DNA from: Apostichopus japonicus | Lineage: Eukaryota > Echinodermata > Holothuroidea > Aspidochirotida > Stichopodidae | Direction of reading: 5' to 3' | Length of the DNA stretch: 64,000 nucleotides | Assembly: GCF_037975245.1 (NCBI RefSeq) | Contig: NC_092572.1 | Span: 31,965,989-32,029,988, forward strand | Part shown: positions 12,267-24,290 of the stretch, one piece after another | Position numbering within the stretch: the first letter of the stretch is position 1 | Layout of the letters: each line of letters begins with the position of its first letter | Translations under genes and position numbers: made by a program | The notes under the pieces: generated by a model | Seen by the model: only the letters and a program-made list of their open reading frames with translations | What the model was told of the DNA's origin: nothing | Database searches by the model: none

Positions 12267-12373
12267 CTTTGACATTTCTTGATTTCAATGATGACGGGAT
12301 CGATGTGACCGGAATAGTCTCTGGTAGAATATATCCTACTGCTCCACTCACATTTAAGCGAGGGACACTAAAC
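12267..12373 (-). CDS. Candidate internal exon of the LRR-containing gene
   Basis: On the minus strand an acceptor (CATTACTTCACAG) precedes 107 nt with one open frame of 35 codons, ending at donor AAAG followed by gtaaaa. The peptide starts FSVPRLNVSGAVGYILPETI and ends SLKSRNVK; it is not a recognised domain. The exon begins with one base that completes the AG left by the LRR exon (codon AGG, Arg). It ends with one base completed by exon 7240-7298. The joined protein reads smoothly from the LRR motif CTSLKELR into FSVPRLN, which suggests the C-terminal part of an LRR protein. Confidence 0.5.
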
Positions 12374-15017
12374 CTGTGAAGTAATGATAAGAATCACATC
12401 ATGGTAACGATTCTAAGGAGAGTGATGTGTCATTCATCTAATATAATAAAGAATTGAAAATGGCTCATATGTTCAAAATAAGATATGAACGATATTGTGG
12501 ATCAGATTAAGACCGATAAACGAAATTGGAAGTCAAATTTTAGTAAACATAGACACATGAAAACAAACTAACAAATTTAATTTGAAGTGTAACAAAATTG
12601 CTGCTTACGAAGCACTGGAATGTATCAAATATAACAATTACATTTTCATCGGAACCTCAATCCTTGATCTCCAGGTCTGTAAAAATACAGTTTAGTTCAA
12701 ACACAGTAACGGCCGTAGTTCATGTTATTAAGTACATGAAAGGAAAATTTAATTAGAGGGAGTCAAAAGCATTGGACTTTTTAATTAGCTTAACGACAAT
12801 AGGTAAAGGTGAAATAAAAAAAAAAAGCCTTAATGCTTGAAGTCAGATTGATTAACAGTGAAGTGTTTACACTTGCTTAAATTTACAGACCAAACACTCT
12901 TCACCTTGGTTATGTTTATAAAACTTTTCAACAAATGTCACCGAGTTTGTCGTCCTGTATAACGTGTATTACGTCATTTGGCTGGGGTTAAAACAATGAG
13001 TAGTGTGGATCCAATTGTGCGTGTATATACATATAAAATGGATCAACAAAGTTGAGAGAAGATAGTGACTTTCCTTAATGATTATGCAAAATTTGGGTCT
13101 ATCATCAGTTCTTCATCAGTTCAAACCTTAGATCATATCTCACGTAATCGTTGATTCATTGAGAGCAAACAACATAAAGCGTTAAAAACTTGACTGCGCG
13201 ATATGTAAATGCTGATTTACCTATAGCCCACCCGTCACGAAGTGTACACAACTGAATCTTGCATTCTTATAATGCCTAGCGGTCAATGCGAAGAACATTC
13301 GTCTTTCTCTTTATGGGTTCTGAAAGCGTAGATTCGCGATATTTAGGCACAATTACTTGACATGTTTTCACTCTATTCGCTGCGAATTGACGTAACGAAA
13401 ACCCCGGATATGTGACCGATGGAATACAATAACCCACAGATCTCTACTAACTGTATTTCCAGGAACATAACACCTCTCCTTTGGTTTCTTTTCTGTTTTA
13501 TTTACCTTTACTTTTTTTGTTACTTGACGAACATGTTACCATCACAGTATATATAGTTTTAATCAGCATACCACCATGATTCATGTAAAACATCGCAAAT
13601 CATGACACAATGAGTTAATTTAAACAAGTTAATAACTGTCTTGTTTTTATTTCAGCAACAAATGATATATGTACAGGGCGATCATGAACCGTATCATATT
13701 TACTTTTGAGGGGGCAAGGATGAGGGGGGGGGGGGAGGAGGATCGACTTCGATATCAAGTAGCTTTGCTGAGACGGATATCAAGTTGTCTTTGGAAACAG
13801 AGCATGCGGTAATTGTATTATAACTGTACATTCAAAGGCACATTGGTAGGTATTCCTGGTTACTTTTATTTGATGGGTCATGCAGTCACAAAGAGCCCGC
13901 TTGTTTCCTTATTTACTTTCTTAGTATGGTTGTGAAGAGAAAGTGGGGAGGGGGAGGGGGGGGGGATTGACTGGTTTTTTATCTTCTTGTTCTATCATTC
14001 TTACGTCAGTAGGTGAACCAGGCTTATCTCGGTTCTGATTTGATACTGACTTGATATAGACTTCTGACCTTAACTTACACTGGCCATATGTACGACCTAG
14101 ATATAACCCTGGCAGTTGTATTAGTGTTTATACCGATAGTTAACTTGCTTGGTTCATTCATTGTGTACCGGGGATAGAAATCTGTACTTCATTTTGATGG
14201 CATATGTTATTACTATAATGTAAAACAATTGGAAGAAAGTCAGAAGGTTATGATGAAAGCCTTCTAAGCCTTTCTATTTCCGCTAAAAATAGTTAAGTTG
14301 CAAATTTGAAATCGATTTCTATTTTTCGTTATCTATTATTCATTTTAATCTTCGAGGGAATAATTTCATCCACTTTCTGTTCTGTGCAGCTTAAAACAAC
14401 TAGTGCAGTATAAAATTTGATATTTAAAGGGATATAAGATCTCATAAAACGAATCTTAAAGTATCTCCTTTACTTTGCTTTCTTGTTCGTGTTGTTGTTT
14501 GCTTGTTAATGGTTTATGGCTCAGAAATGTTTCGAAATATATTAACTTAGTAGATTTCTTGGTCATTATGACTATATTTCAGATTTGGCAAGGCGGCATG
14601 AACCTTCGAATTACTTATTCTTTGCTAAACACGAACAATATCTCATCTGGCATATTCAGTACGATTTAACCAAACTATTATTGGTTGTAATGGCAAACAC
14701 TATCAATGAATATTTGATTATAAAGATGCCACTATAAACACCTGCAGGGTGCTTACACTTTTCATCATAAGTGTCGAAGACGTTTAACAGTCACTTGATA
14801 TTATTTGATAAGAACAAAACAGTAGACAGGGCTGGCTAACTTCAAAGAAATCGAAACGTTCGATTTTCATATTAATAAATGGTTTATCAATTAAACGAGT
14901 AACCTCCCCTTTTTTACAGCTTAAATGAAAGACAAATAATATGGATTATAGTTAATTTATGTTTTTATGTAATTAATGTTAGCTTGAAAAGTCGTAATGG
15001 GATTATGAACATATCAA
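12374..15017. other. Inferred intron of the LRR gene with G-rich runs
   Basis: Contains G runs near 13725-13740 and 13950-13966. The plus ORF at 14475-14669 has no splice context or recognised motif. No element ends were found before the CATATCAA site at 15010. Confidence 0.4.
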
Positions 15018-16048
15018 CAGGGGCGTAGCGAGCGGGGGGGTGTGGGGGTGTCACACCCCCCCCCCCAATAATTTGGTCGCTGTTGGCAAATTTTGGGTCT
15101 GTCGGCAAAAGGAGAAAAGGTGAAGAGGGCGGAAGGGGAAGGAAGAAGGAAAGCTGAATAGAGAAAAGGAGAACGGGAACTTCTTCCGTGCCAAATTTGA
15201 CTTAAAATATGCGACAGATTGCGTCTAAGGACGTTTCAAAACTAAAAATTTTCCAAAGGGGAGGGGGACACCCCCTCCACTTATACCCCTCCCACATTTC
15301 AGTCACCACTTCCAGATCCGTCGGCAAATCAAATTTGACTTAAATATACACCAGATTGCATCTAAGGGCGTTTCAAAACTAAAAATTTTCCAAAGGGGAG
15401 GGGGCACCGCCTCCCCTTAGACCCCTCCCCCATTCCAGTCACCATTTCCAGATCCGTCGACAAATCAAATTTGACTTAAAATATACACCAGATTGCATCT
15501 AAGGACGTTTCAAAACTAAAAATTTTCCAAAGGGGACACCCCTTCCCCTTAGACCCTCCCCCATTTCAGTAAGAACTTCCAGATCCGTCGGCAAATCAAA
15601 TTTGACTTAAAATATACACCAGATTGCATCTAAGGGCGTTTCAAAACTAAAAATTTTCCAAAGGGGAGGGGGCACCGCCTCCCCTTAGACCCCTCCCCCA
15701 TTTCAGTCACCACTTCCAGATCCGTCGGCAAATCAAATTTGACTTAAAATATACACCAGATTGCATCTAAGGACGTTTCAAAACTAAAAATTTTCCAAAG
15801 GGGACACCCCCTCCCCTTAGACCCTCCCCCATTTCAGTAACCACTTCCAGATCCGTCGGCAAATCAAATTTGACTTAAAATATACACCAGATTGCATCTA
15901 AGGGCGTTTCAAAACTAAAAATTTTCCAAAAGGGGAGGGGGTTACCGCCTCCACTTACACCCCTCCCCCATTTTAGTCACCACTTCCAGATCCGTCGGTA
16001 AATCAGATTCTCCACACCCCCTCAACAAAACCCCCCGCTACGCCCCTG
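15018..16048 (+). mobile_element. Family-I hAT-like element with internal tandem array
   Basis: Left terminus CAGGGGCGTAGCGAG and right terminus CGCTACGCCCCTG are inverted. The flanking 8-bp duplication CATATCAA is perfect (15010-15017, 16049-16056). The interior from about 15187 is six tandem copies of a 131-139 bp unit. CCAGATCCGTCG recurs at 15312, 15448, 15579, 15716, 15847 and 15986. Spacings alternate about 137/131, giving a 268-bp dimeric higher-order period. Each unit contains the G/C palindromic cassette found in other families here. It is non-coding and non-autonomous. Confidence 0.9.
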
Positions 16049-18444
16049 CATATCAACTTTACAGAACAAAAATGTTCTCAATAATACTCGGCGATTAAGA
16101 ACCCGCAATGTTCGTAGTCACATATTAGATATATGTGAGTGACATTAAGGCTATTCAATTATGTGTTAAATAGGCAGACTTCCAGAATACCAATGAGAAG
16201 TACATACAGAACAAAAACGAAGAAAGGGAAATAACACAATCCTTCTATCAAATTAGGGAGAGGAGCAAGTGAGGGATGTATTAAACAACCAAGGAAATAG
16301 TTACTCATTTAAAATATATAAACAAAGAATATTAATGAGAACACGTTGTAATATCATGGCATATGACATACAGTATCACTGAATGGCTGGCTGTTTGATA
16401 TATACCTAACCCGTATTGAATAAAATGATGCATTATTCCCAGCCACTGCTAGACACGGACTGACCTACTTAGCGTCGGTTTCCATGGTTACGTTGTATGA
16501 CAGAACTTACAACATTCCAGGTGTGCAATAGACACTTGGCTCGTTTATCTTTCTATTCATAGCTTTACCTGGCTCGTGTCATCTATTATTATGCTAATTA
16601 GGTATTTACGGGAGTTCCAGGTGTGCCATCTTACTTTAGAAATAAATTGTTTGAATCAATCGTCTGTGCAGAAACTATTGTAGAAGTAGAGTAGGCCTAC
16701 TGTGTGTATTAAAACGTTGATGATGTTATGGGTAGAAACATGGAATGGATTTGAAGTGCCCTAAAAATCGATTATGTACGACGGGGATGGGGGTGGGGGG
16801 AGGTGGCAAAGGGAGAGTGGTGGCGGGTCCAGGTAAGGCGTGTTAAGGGGAGTGGGGCAGTCTAAACTTACTGAAGAGCACACTGGGATTGGGGTAAGGT
16901 ATTTAGTCTAGATGGGGAATAAACATTCTGTGTTATATATTGTTTTTATAGCCAGACCAAATAGTAACAGTGAATTATTTCCAGTGATATTTTTCTGCGC
17001 GGTTACAGTTATTCCCGGAATGGCGGTATTTTACATATAACATAATTAAGCAGCATTCTTTTCACTTGTATATTATTTATGTAACTACTAAATAGATTTT
17101 CGTATTTTCTTTCGAGATGTGGGGGAGGCGCGGTGGGGGAAGGGGGAAGGGGGGAAGGGGGGAAGGGGGGGCGGTGCCGCTTTCTTATTTTAGTAACATG
17201 TCAGCTGTAAGTTGAAGATGTCACTAATTATTTTGTGAATGGTAAGGACGGAAAGGAACATTTTTTACGAGGTTTGATCTGTGGGACCAATGAAGGCTAG
17301 ATGAGGCGAGATGTTGGGTTGGGTGGGGGGGGGGGGGTGTCTTGGAAGATTAATTTACACTCATGATCGAAGCAAGTATAAGTTACATTAATACGAGGAA
17401 TATTCAAATATTAAACAGTTTTTGTTTAAAGTTATAAATTATACAAAGCTGAAGCTCTCGGTTAAAGTTTTAATTATTGTTAAAAATTATGCTAAAATAT
17501 AAGCATAAATATTAATTTAGCCTATTTTGTATAACATCGTATTTAAAACTATAAAGAAGAAATTGATCTAGTTTTAAATGGATTAAATTTGAACCTCTGA
17601 AAATACAGATTTGCCTTGAATGATATTTACGGCAATAATCTTATTTTATTTTGATAGGTAACTCAATTGCAATTATTTATATCCTTTTTGTTAACTTTTA
17701 TATTCTTTTAATTTGTTAACCTATATTGAGTAGCTATTTTTGAAATTTCGACAACTAAAACTGTTTTATTGGTTGCTTGTTTGGTATTTGCTAGAGTATC
17801 ATAATCTGATCACAGTTATGAGGAGTTTATAACAACAAAGTTATTAGTTTTCGCTATTTTTATTGCCATCATTTTACTACTTTAATATTAATAACGATTT
17901 TCAATTTTTTCGTTGAGAAATTCTAAAATTAATTGTTCATAATTGAAAATCAAATATTTTGGAGGTTTCAGTGAAAAATAAGAGTTATTCCTTATAGAAC
18001 ATTACATTAGAATATTCATTGTACTCCCTAGAATTATTAACATCCAACTGCTTTGTGTATATATCTCTTAATTTATCATAATAAAGGTTCCTGTCATTCT
18101 AAAACCTAATTCTTAATTAAATTTTACCATTAAACTAAACAAAGAACATTTTTAACAACCCCCACCCACCCTTCCACCCCTCTCTTACCAACACTCTTAA
18201 AATACTCCCTATTTATCCATGATTATATTTTGTTTTATTTATCAAAACATCCTACAGAATTCTTTAGTCGATGACCTAATTATTAAAATGAATCCAACTA
18301 AACTTATTAAATCCAATCCTTGACATTAAATACAGCAGACTTTACATTCTCTATTGTAAGTTTAATAAAGATTACTTTTATTAATTAAATTAATTCCCTG
18401 TTTAACTGTTATGATGATTCTAACATCTACACCGGAATACTTAC
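16049..18444. other. Inferred intron of the LRR gene, AT-rich with G-rich tract
   Basis: G-rich stretches with potential to form G-quadruplexes lie at 16780-16860, 17120-17175 and 17320-17338. From 17400 to 18420 the DNA is very AT-rich. No exon or element boundary was recognised. Confidence 0.4.
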
Positions 18445-18612
18445 CTCAGCTCCTTCAAGCTTGTACACTGTGAGGAGTAAGACAAGATGGCCGCCAACTC
18501 TTCATTAGTTAGTCTCCTGTTGTCGTCCCTGATCACCAGCTCCTGGAGAGAACTCAGGATAGAGAGAGAGAGACCAGACTCAAGGATAAGGTTCAGACCA
18601 GACTCATCAACT
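18445..18612 (-). CDS. Leucine-rich-repeat exon (two 28-residue LRRs, NLR/RNase-inhibitor type)
   Basis: On the minus strand the acceptor CTCTGCTCTCCTAG is followed by exactly 168 nt open in one frame and a strong donor (GAG followed by gtaagt). The exon is phase 2 at both ends, so it can be duplicated or skipped without changing frame; 168 is 2 x 84, the usual 28-codon LRR period. The peptide starts with VDESGLNLILESG; its second half contains LQELVI, then RRLTNEELAAIL, then QCTSLKEL. This matches the LxxLxL...L...L..C..L..L spacing of ribonuclease-inhibitor-type LRRs found in NLR receptors. Known: such LRR exons are often expanded in marine invertebrates. Inference: this is the LRR region of an NLR-like or related gene whose upstream domains lie beyond what I can trace. 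Phase links it to 12267-12373. An alternative acceptor 16 nt upstream would also keep the frame open. Confidence 0.7.
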
Positions 18613-20448
18613 CTAGGAGAGCAGAGCTCTAGATAAACACAGGAGATAGGAATCTAGAATGAAAGAATAGAGTTACTGATAATAGAGTAGATAGAGATAA
18701 ATAGATTGGATTTGGTAAGGATTAGAATAATTATTATGATATTATAAATAATAAAAATAACGAAATAAAAATAAAGATATGTTAAAGCGATAAACTAGGA
18801 CATTTAGGTCGTGTTTATTTGTTAAAAGGAATAAATCAATGGAAAGGAAATAAAGGATTGATTTTACGGGGAGACAAATATTAAGAAGAATAATTAGATT
18901 AGATATGAGGAAAATAAAGTATTAATGTAGGATTAAAGGGTTAGTTTTATTGTTTTACAATTAAATGATTAACTAACGGTTTTATAGCTAGTAAGGCCTA
19001 ATAAAGCAGAATGTGAGGTTACATATTTTAATTGATTAGGTAATAGAAGACAAATTTCAATGACGGGTTGAGAATTTGATTAAAACTTGTTAATCAAAAA
19101 CTGAGATTATTCTATCTTTTGAAGAAAAATATTGATGACATTTATTTGGGTTTTAATTTAGAACTTTCAGAAGTAAAATGCAATTTAAATGTAACTATTA
19201 GTCACTAGTGTAATAGGAATCATGAAAAGAAAACTTTTACTTCAACTAATACAATATTTTTATAAAGTTTAAGGAGATTTGGAAGAATTATGTTTAATAA
19301 ATAGGTTGTTTCTTATAATTAATGTGCAATTTAGAGAAGCAGATGTAGATCAAATTCAAGTTTCAAGAGAGAAAGGTTATGAGGCTTAAACTCAAATTTT
19401 AATATTCAAATTATTTAATTATTGATCCAAATCCTACTATTCTGCTTAAATTATAATTATTTCCAATTATTACGATTTGTTTAAAAGATGATCTGTGTTT
19501 AGTTATCAAATTAATTCCTAAGTTACGGCTTGTGTGTGACATAACTTCTAGTGGATTTTTTTTCTCGAAATGTTAGCATTTTTATTTCTTTGTGTTTGTA
19601 GATATTCCTAAATTGGGTATTGCTTATGATCCTAACTTTCTAAACTTTATCGTATCTTCCAATTAAATAGTACCATGCGCTTGTTTTACAAATAATATTG
19701 TTATCTGGAAACACTTCATATCCTTAAGAGTTTAATTATACTTATTAAGTAATACAACTTTTCAGTTTAATCAGATCGATAGGGTCTTCGTTGTAATATT
19801 TTCTGTTATTATGGAGTTCAGAGGGTGTGAACAGTTAGCGGTCAAATGTAAATTAACAAACACGAGAGATTAATCAGTTAATTATAAGTTTAATGAGAGG
19901 ACTGCGCCCTTTTAAAACTAACGTTAGAGCTACGGCTCTTCCTAACGTCTGCCTGCTGTGGGGTGTTGCAGCGTAAAAGAAATGGCGCACATTCAATTTC
20001 AAAACCATTTTTATTTTTAATATCATGCGCCATAAGTCTGTTGGCCGGCTTGAAAATGACGTACGTTTTTTTCTAATTAAGTGGGCAATATTAATACATA
20101 AACAGCTGTGAGTGGAACACCACGATCTAGTTGCTGCTGGAAAGACATGGACGAAAGAGTTTTTTTTTTAATAACTATTTATTGCATTTTATTATTATGA
20201 TACTTAAATTGGAAAACTGTTTTAAAGAGGCTCAAAGCAGTAGGCCCTATACAAACTATATTTCCCATAAGTGTCAGGTATATCGGCAGGAGTTAGGTCA
20301 TTCAACTAATAATCAGTTATAATAACATTATTTCAGTTAGCCTGCTCGGTAAAAAGCTGCAGGTTTCTTACACAATTTGCTCAAATGTCTGAACTGGTAG
20401 ATTAATAGTAAGTTAGGTGATTACAATAATAATTGTGGGATGTTATTA
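18613..20448. other. AT-rich DNA upstream of the LRR exon
   Basis: Mostly AT-rich. A GC-richer patch at about 19895-19990 has a short inverted pair around GAGCTACGGCTC. No further LRR exon was found, so the 5' part of the LRR gene is unlocated. Confidence 0.4.
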
Positions 20449-20835
20449 CAAGGGCGTAGGAACCGGGGGGGGGGGCTGGGGGGCGCTAGCCCCCAGTGAA
20501 AAATATGGAGGGGCGGAAGTATCATTCCGCCCCCCACCCCCGGTTCGCAAGTCAGAAAACCCCTTTTTCATTTCCAAATGAGAAAAAAATCTCATTTGGA
20601 GCAGCAAATTGCATCTAAGGCCAGGTGAAAATGCAAAATTAGCCTATATACAAAATGGAGTGGGTGGGTTGAAGTGTGCTATATTGCACCAAATTGCATC
20701 TGAGGCCACCTGGAAATGCAAAAAAAATCCAAAGGGGGAGGGGAACACCCCCTCCCCTTAAACCCCTCCCCCAGGCCGGCAATCAGTCTTCAGCCCCCCC
20801 ACCCCCACACTCAAAAGTACCTTCCTACGCCACTG
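20449..20835 (+). mobile_element. Family-H hAT-like MITE
   Basis: Left terminus CAAGGGCGTAGGAACC and right terminus CTTCCTACGCCACTG are imperfect inverted repeats. Flanks TGTTATTA and TGTTATAA are an 8-bp duplication with one mismatch. The interior has long G and C runs and the G/C palindromic cassette near 20735-20775, and no coding capacity. Length is 387 bp. Confidence 0.8.
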
Positions 20836-21792
20836 TGTTATAAATTGACTTGTATTCATGCCTAGTAGCCTATAAGGTTTTGTTATGTACGATTAAAATC
20901 GAGTTAAACAATTTTCTGTGATTTAAGATTTTTGAAGGGATAACAAAGATTATACAGCTTGTCTATGGATACTTTTTCTTAGCTAGAATGGAGTTATTGT
21001 TTTCGAAGTAAAGGATAGGCATCAGCTCACCTAGAATGTTAATCGCTGGTTTTTATTCTTCGCTTATCTTAAGATCCGTAAAGAAAACTCAGTGTCTCGA
21101 TTGCATTTTATTCAATTCCTTTCTATTTCAGATATGCTTTAACTTGGAATTTTTTGATAATCAGACAACAACTAGGCAAAGATTTTATTTTTTATTAGTT
21201 GGATTTGCTAAGCATGTCCTCTTGCTAAAAGTAGTAATTCTAACTTTTCGCGGGTGATGTTTGAGATTTCTAACATAACCTAACTGTATTACTAGTCTAG
21301 CCTATAGCCTACCTAAGTTAGGCCTGGCCTTTGTACACATCCTAGCATGCCTTCATACCTTACCGTCAAATTATCTCTCTGATCAATAATTACTGTTTTA
21401 ACTATATTAACAGCGGTTCCTCTCCATTAAAAAATCCATCTTAATAACCACTCAACAAGTCAATGGTAACAAACAACCTCCACGAATATACGTACTCTGC
21501 AACTCCAATAATATAACACTAAACCATACAGTGATACATACTATTACTATAGATGTGAACAGGTATTCAATAGCATGAGTCACCGATATTCATATATATA
21601 CAGGTGTTTCCCAGCTGTTCGCGGGCATGATGTTTGAAATTTGTAACAGACATTTTGGCGCCAATAGAAGTAAATGTACGACGGACGTAACGTTATACAT
21701 ACCCGGTGCAAACAGACAGTTTGAACCTGACGTCGATTGGGTATGAAGTAAGGAAGGGGTCGATGAAGTAAATAATACAACACAACTTATAT
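20836..21792. other. Non-coding spacer
   Basis: AT-rich, no recognised exon. The ORFs at 21036-21257 (plus) and 21580-21783 (minus) are short and without motifs. Confidence 0.4.
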
Positions 21793-21833
21793 CAGGTGCG
21801 TATCCAGGGGGGGGCGTTGGGGGCGCGCGCCCC

Positions 21834-21990
21834 CCGGGTAAGAAAAAAAGGAGAGAAAAAAAAGAGAAGAAAAAAGGAAAAAAGAGGGGGAAAAGAGGAG
21901 GAGGAGAGGAAGGAAGGGAAAAGAAAAAGAAGAAAGAGAGAAGAAGGAGAAAAGGAGGGAGTAAAAGAAAAACGCGAAGACACCGGGAAG
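21834..21990 (+). repeat. ~150-nt homopurine tract
   Basis: Almost uninterrupted A/G on the plus strand (AAGAGAAGAAAAAAGG type) just inside the left end of the family-G element. Lys/Arg/Glu-rich and Ser/Phe/Pro-rich ORFs on the two strands are compositional. Such tracts can form triplex DNA. Confidence 0.85.
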
Positions 21991-22782
21991 AGAAAGAGGA
22001 ACAGTGACATCATTACAGCGCTGAAGGGTAGCCAGTGACGGATCAATGATTTCGTAAAAGTGTGCCTCACCCTACCCCTTACACCGACAACTCCATTTTT
22101 TTGACGTTTCCAGTTTCCTCTCTCACTAATGATCTATATATATACTATATATGGTCTATCATAACGCGTGTGTAGAATTGTGCTATGAAACCAACTGTGG
22201 CTGGTCTCGAACTCGACCGTGTCGTCGGGGAACATGACGCATTCTGAGATGGGGGCGACCGCCCCCCCCCCCCATTCAGCATTTTTTTAAATGATATCGC
22301 TAAGTAATTTCAAAATAGAAAGTGCTTAGATGCAACTTACAAGGCCTGGGAAGTGTCATTTCCAGCGATCTGGGAGACATTTTCGGCCAAAATTTGCTTG
22401 TACGCTTCGCGCCAACCTATGGTGGCGCTACGCTTAGATAATTTGCCTACAGGCTTCGCCCCTCCCTTGGCAAATTCCTCGCTACGCGCCTGTTTGAATT
22501 TGTAACGCAAACAGCAGATATCACATCATATCAGTGAGCATGAAAATGGCGTTCCAGGATGAAAATCCTCAAAACTGTCCGGCTTGCCTGAAAAAATAAC
22601 CAAAAATTTTCGCGCGCAAAGCGCGCATTCAACGTGTCAATGTCAATATCATATAAGCAAGCATCGGTTATTACATCGCATGCCATCATGTACCGTACGG
22701 TCCGTTCAAATTGCGCAGTATACCGCGGGATGCTAATCTAAACAACGACATGTCTCATGTAGATGTATAAAAAGCATGGAGG

Positions 22783-23413
22783 CAAGGGCGGCGGAAGCAC
22801 TTTTAATCTGGGGGGGGGGGGGCACCGACATCAAAGGGCACTTTGCAGAAATTCGATTGGACTGATGCAGCCTTATATTTAGTACCCTTTGTAACTCTTA
22901 TTGTATTATCTTATTTGTGTATACACATCACTCCATCAACGCCCCCCCCCCTCCCCCCTAAAGGAAAATATGCATACTAGCACTGCAATATCCAATGTGC
23001 AAATTGGGAAACAAGGAACAAGTTTTCTTTTGAGACAAAATGAGGTGAAATCATGCTAGTTGCTAATGTAGGAATCTTCCGAATTAGAGTTTATTTCTTG
23101 TTAATATCTTAACAAATTTTTTCCATTCGAAATAGATTTGAGTTTGATCCACAGAAATTCATTAAAAGTCACGGGCGTAGCCAAGATTGGCAAAGTTGTA
23201 TGCACGACTATCTGAGCGGAGCGCCACCATCGGCTGGCGCGGACAAACCCCTCAGATGGCCGGAAACGGCCCTTCCCGAGTGTTCATTCTGGTTCCCTGG
23301 CCTCTTGCTAACTTGAGGCACCTCAATTTTTATGTAGAAAAAGGGCACATTTTTAACCTGAGGAAAAGTGGGGGGGCACGTGCCCCCTGTGCCCCCCGGT
23401 TCCGCCGCCCTTG
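22783..23413 (-). mobile_element. Family-C hAT-like element, second copy
   Basis: Termini CAAGGGCGGCGGAA and TTCCGCCGCCCTTG are perfect inverted repeats flanked by the perfect 8-bp duplication CATGGAGG (22775-22782, 23414-23421). The interior is the reverse complement of the 8351-9774 copy without that copy's two nested MITEs. A segment at about 23165-23300 carries the reverse-complemented shared core, so it may hold a further small insertion. Confidence 0.88.
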
Positions 23414-23486
23414 CATGGAGGTCCAATTATGTCAAAACTCTCTTTTACATTAGTAATGGCGAATTAGGGGCTGCATCCCCGCCGCG

Positions 23487-23868
23487 CAGTGGCGGAGCGT
23501 CCATACGGTCAGGGGGGCGGATGCCCCCCCTGACGGACTCAAATGGACTGCTGGCGCCTTTTTCAGCTCTTTACCACTTTTTACTTATTCTAGATTATTG
23601 ACTTTTTTATTGCGCTCTCATCTACTTATTGACATTTCTCACATTTTGTTGGTGTAATTTGGCGATGACACCCTATTCTTCGTTTATCTGCAAATTAGCC
23701 AGGCCCTGAAAGGGTCATTTCCGGCGATCTAGGGAGTATCTTTACTCAAAAATTGTCTGTGCGCTACGCGCCAACCAGTGGTGGCGCTCCGCTTAGATAG
23801 TGTCGAAAGCGCCCCTACAGACCATTCTCGCCCCTCCTGACCAATACCTACCCCTAGCTCCGCCACTG
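23487..23868 (+). mobile_element. Family-B MITE, second copy
   Basis: Termini CAGTGGCGGAGC and GCTCCGCCACTG, flanked by the perfect 8-bp duplication CCGCCGCG (23479-23486, 23869-23876). The target is the right end of a family-A MITE. Length is 382 bp, with the shared core near 23770-23795. Non-coding. Confidence 0.92.
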
Positions 23869-23892
23869 CCGCCGCGCCTCCTACGCCTATGT

Positions 23893-24290
23893 GTGTAGTG
23901 TTCGCTTTCGGAAATATCTGCTATTTTTTCATTTCCTCTAACCAAGTTTTATAATAGCCGTTATAACAGGTTTAATATTTCTACACCAATAAATTAACTG
24001 TGTCTGAATTTTCGAAAATTTATGACCAACATTCTGCATCACACTTCCCTCTACTCGTGCAATTTTGACCGGTCTGTTAGGGGTAGAAGGAAGTTTTTCT
24101 ATATTGGTTGTCCCTAGATGAAATTTTGTACAACATTATGGGTATGTTTTCAAGTGAGTTTATTCTCGAGAAATGTGAATTTTCAAATTCTGAACAAATT
24201 TGGGGCTTAAAACCTTGAAAAGTGGGGCTGACGGGTATTGTGGGCCGCGACGTAGAATCACCTACAAAAGCAAAGACCCACAGGAGATGC
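23893..24290. other. Interior of the family-G element, unrecognised
   Basis: No exon, terminus or repeat was recognised in this stretch. It may be original interior of element G. Confidence 0.35.

Larger units (their letters stand above)
22586..23892 (+). mobile_element. Family-A MITE remnant split by two later insertions
   Basis: The left portion (about 22575-22700) matches the GCGCGC hairpin and 'catatcata-aagcaagcatcgg' interior of the 8517-8896 copy. The right portion ends in CCTCCTACGCCTATG at 23892. Between them sit a family-C element (22783-23413) and a family-B element (23487-23868), each with a perfect duplication. The left terminus is not recognisable, so the copy is truncated on that side. 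Confidence 0.55.

Noticed and set aside
21796-22070. Lys/Arg/Glu-rich and Ser/Phe-rich ORFs on the two strands
   Set aside because: Both are direct readouts of the homopurine tract.
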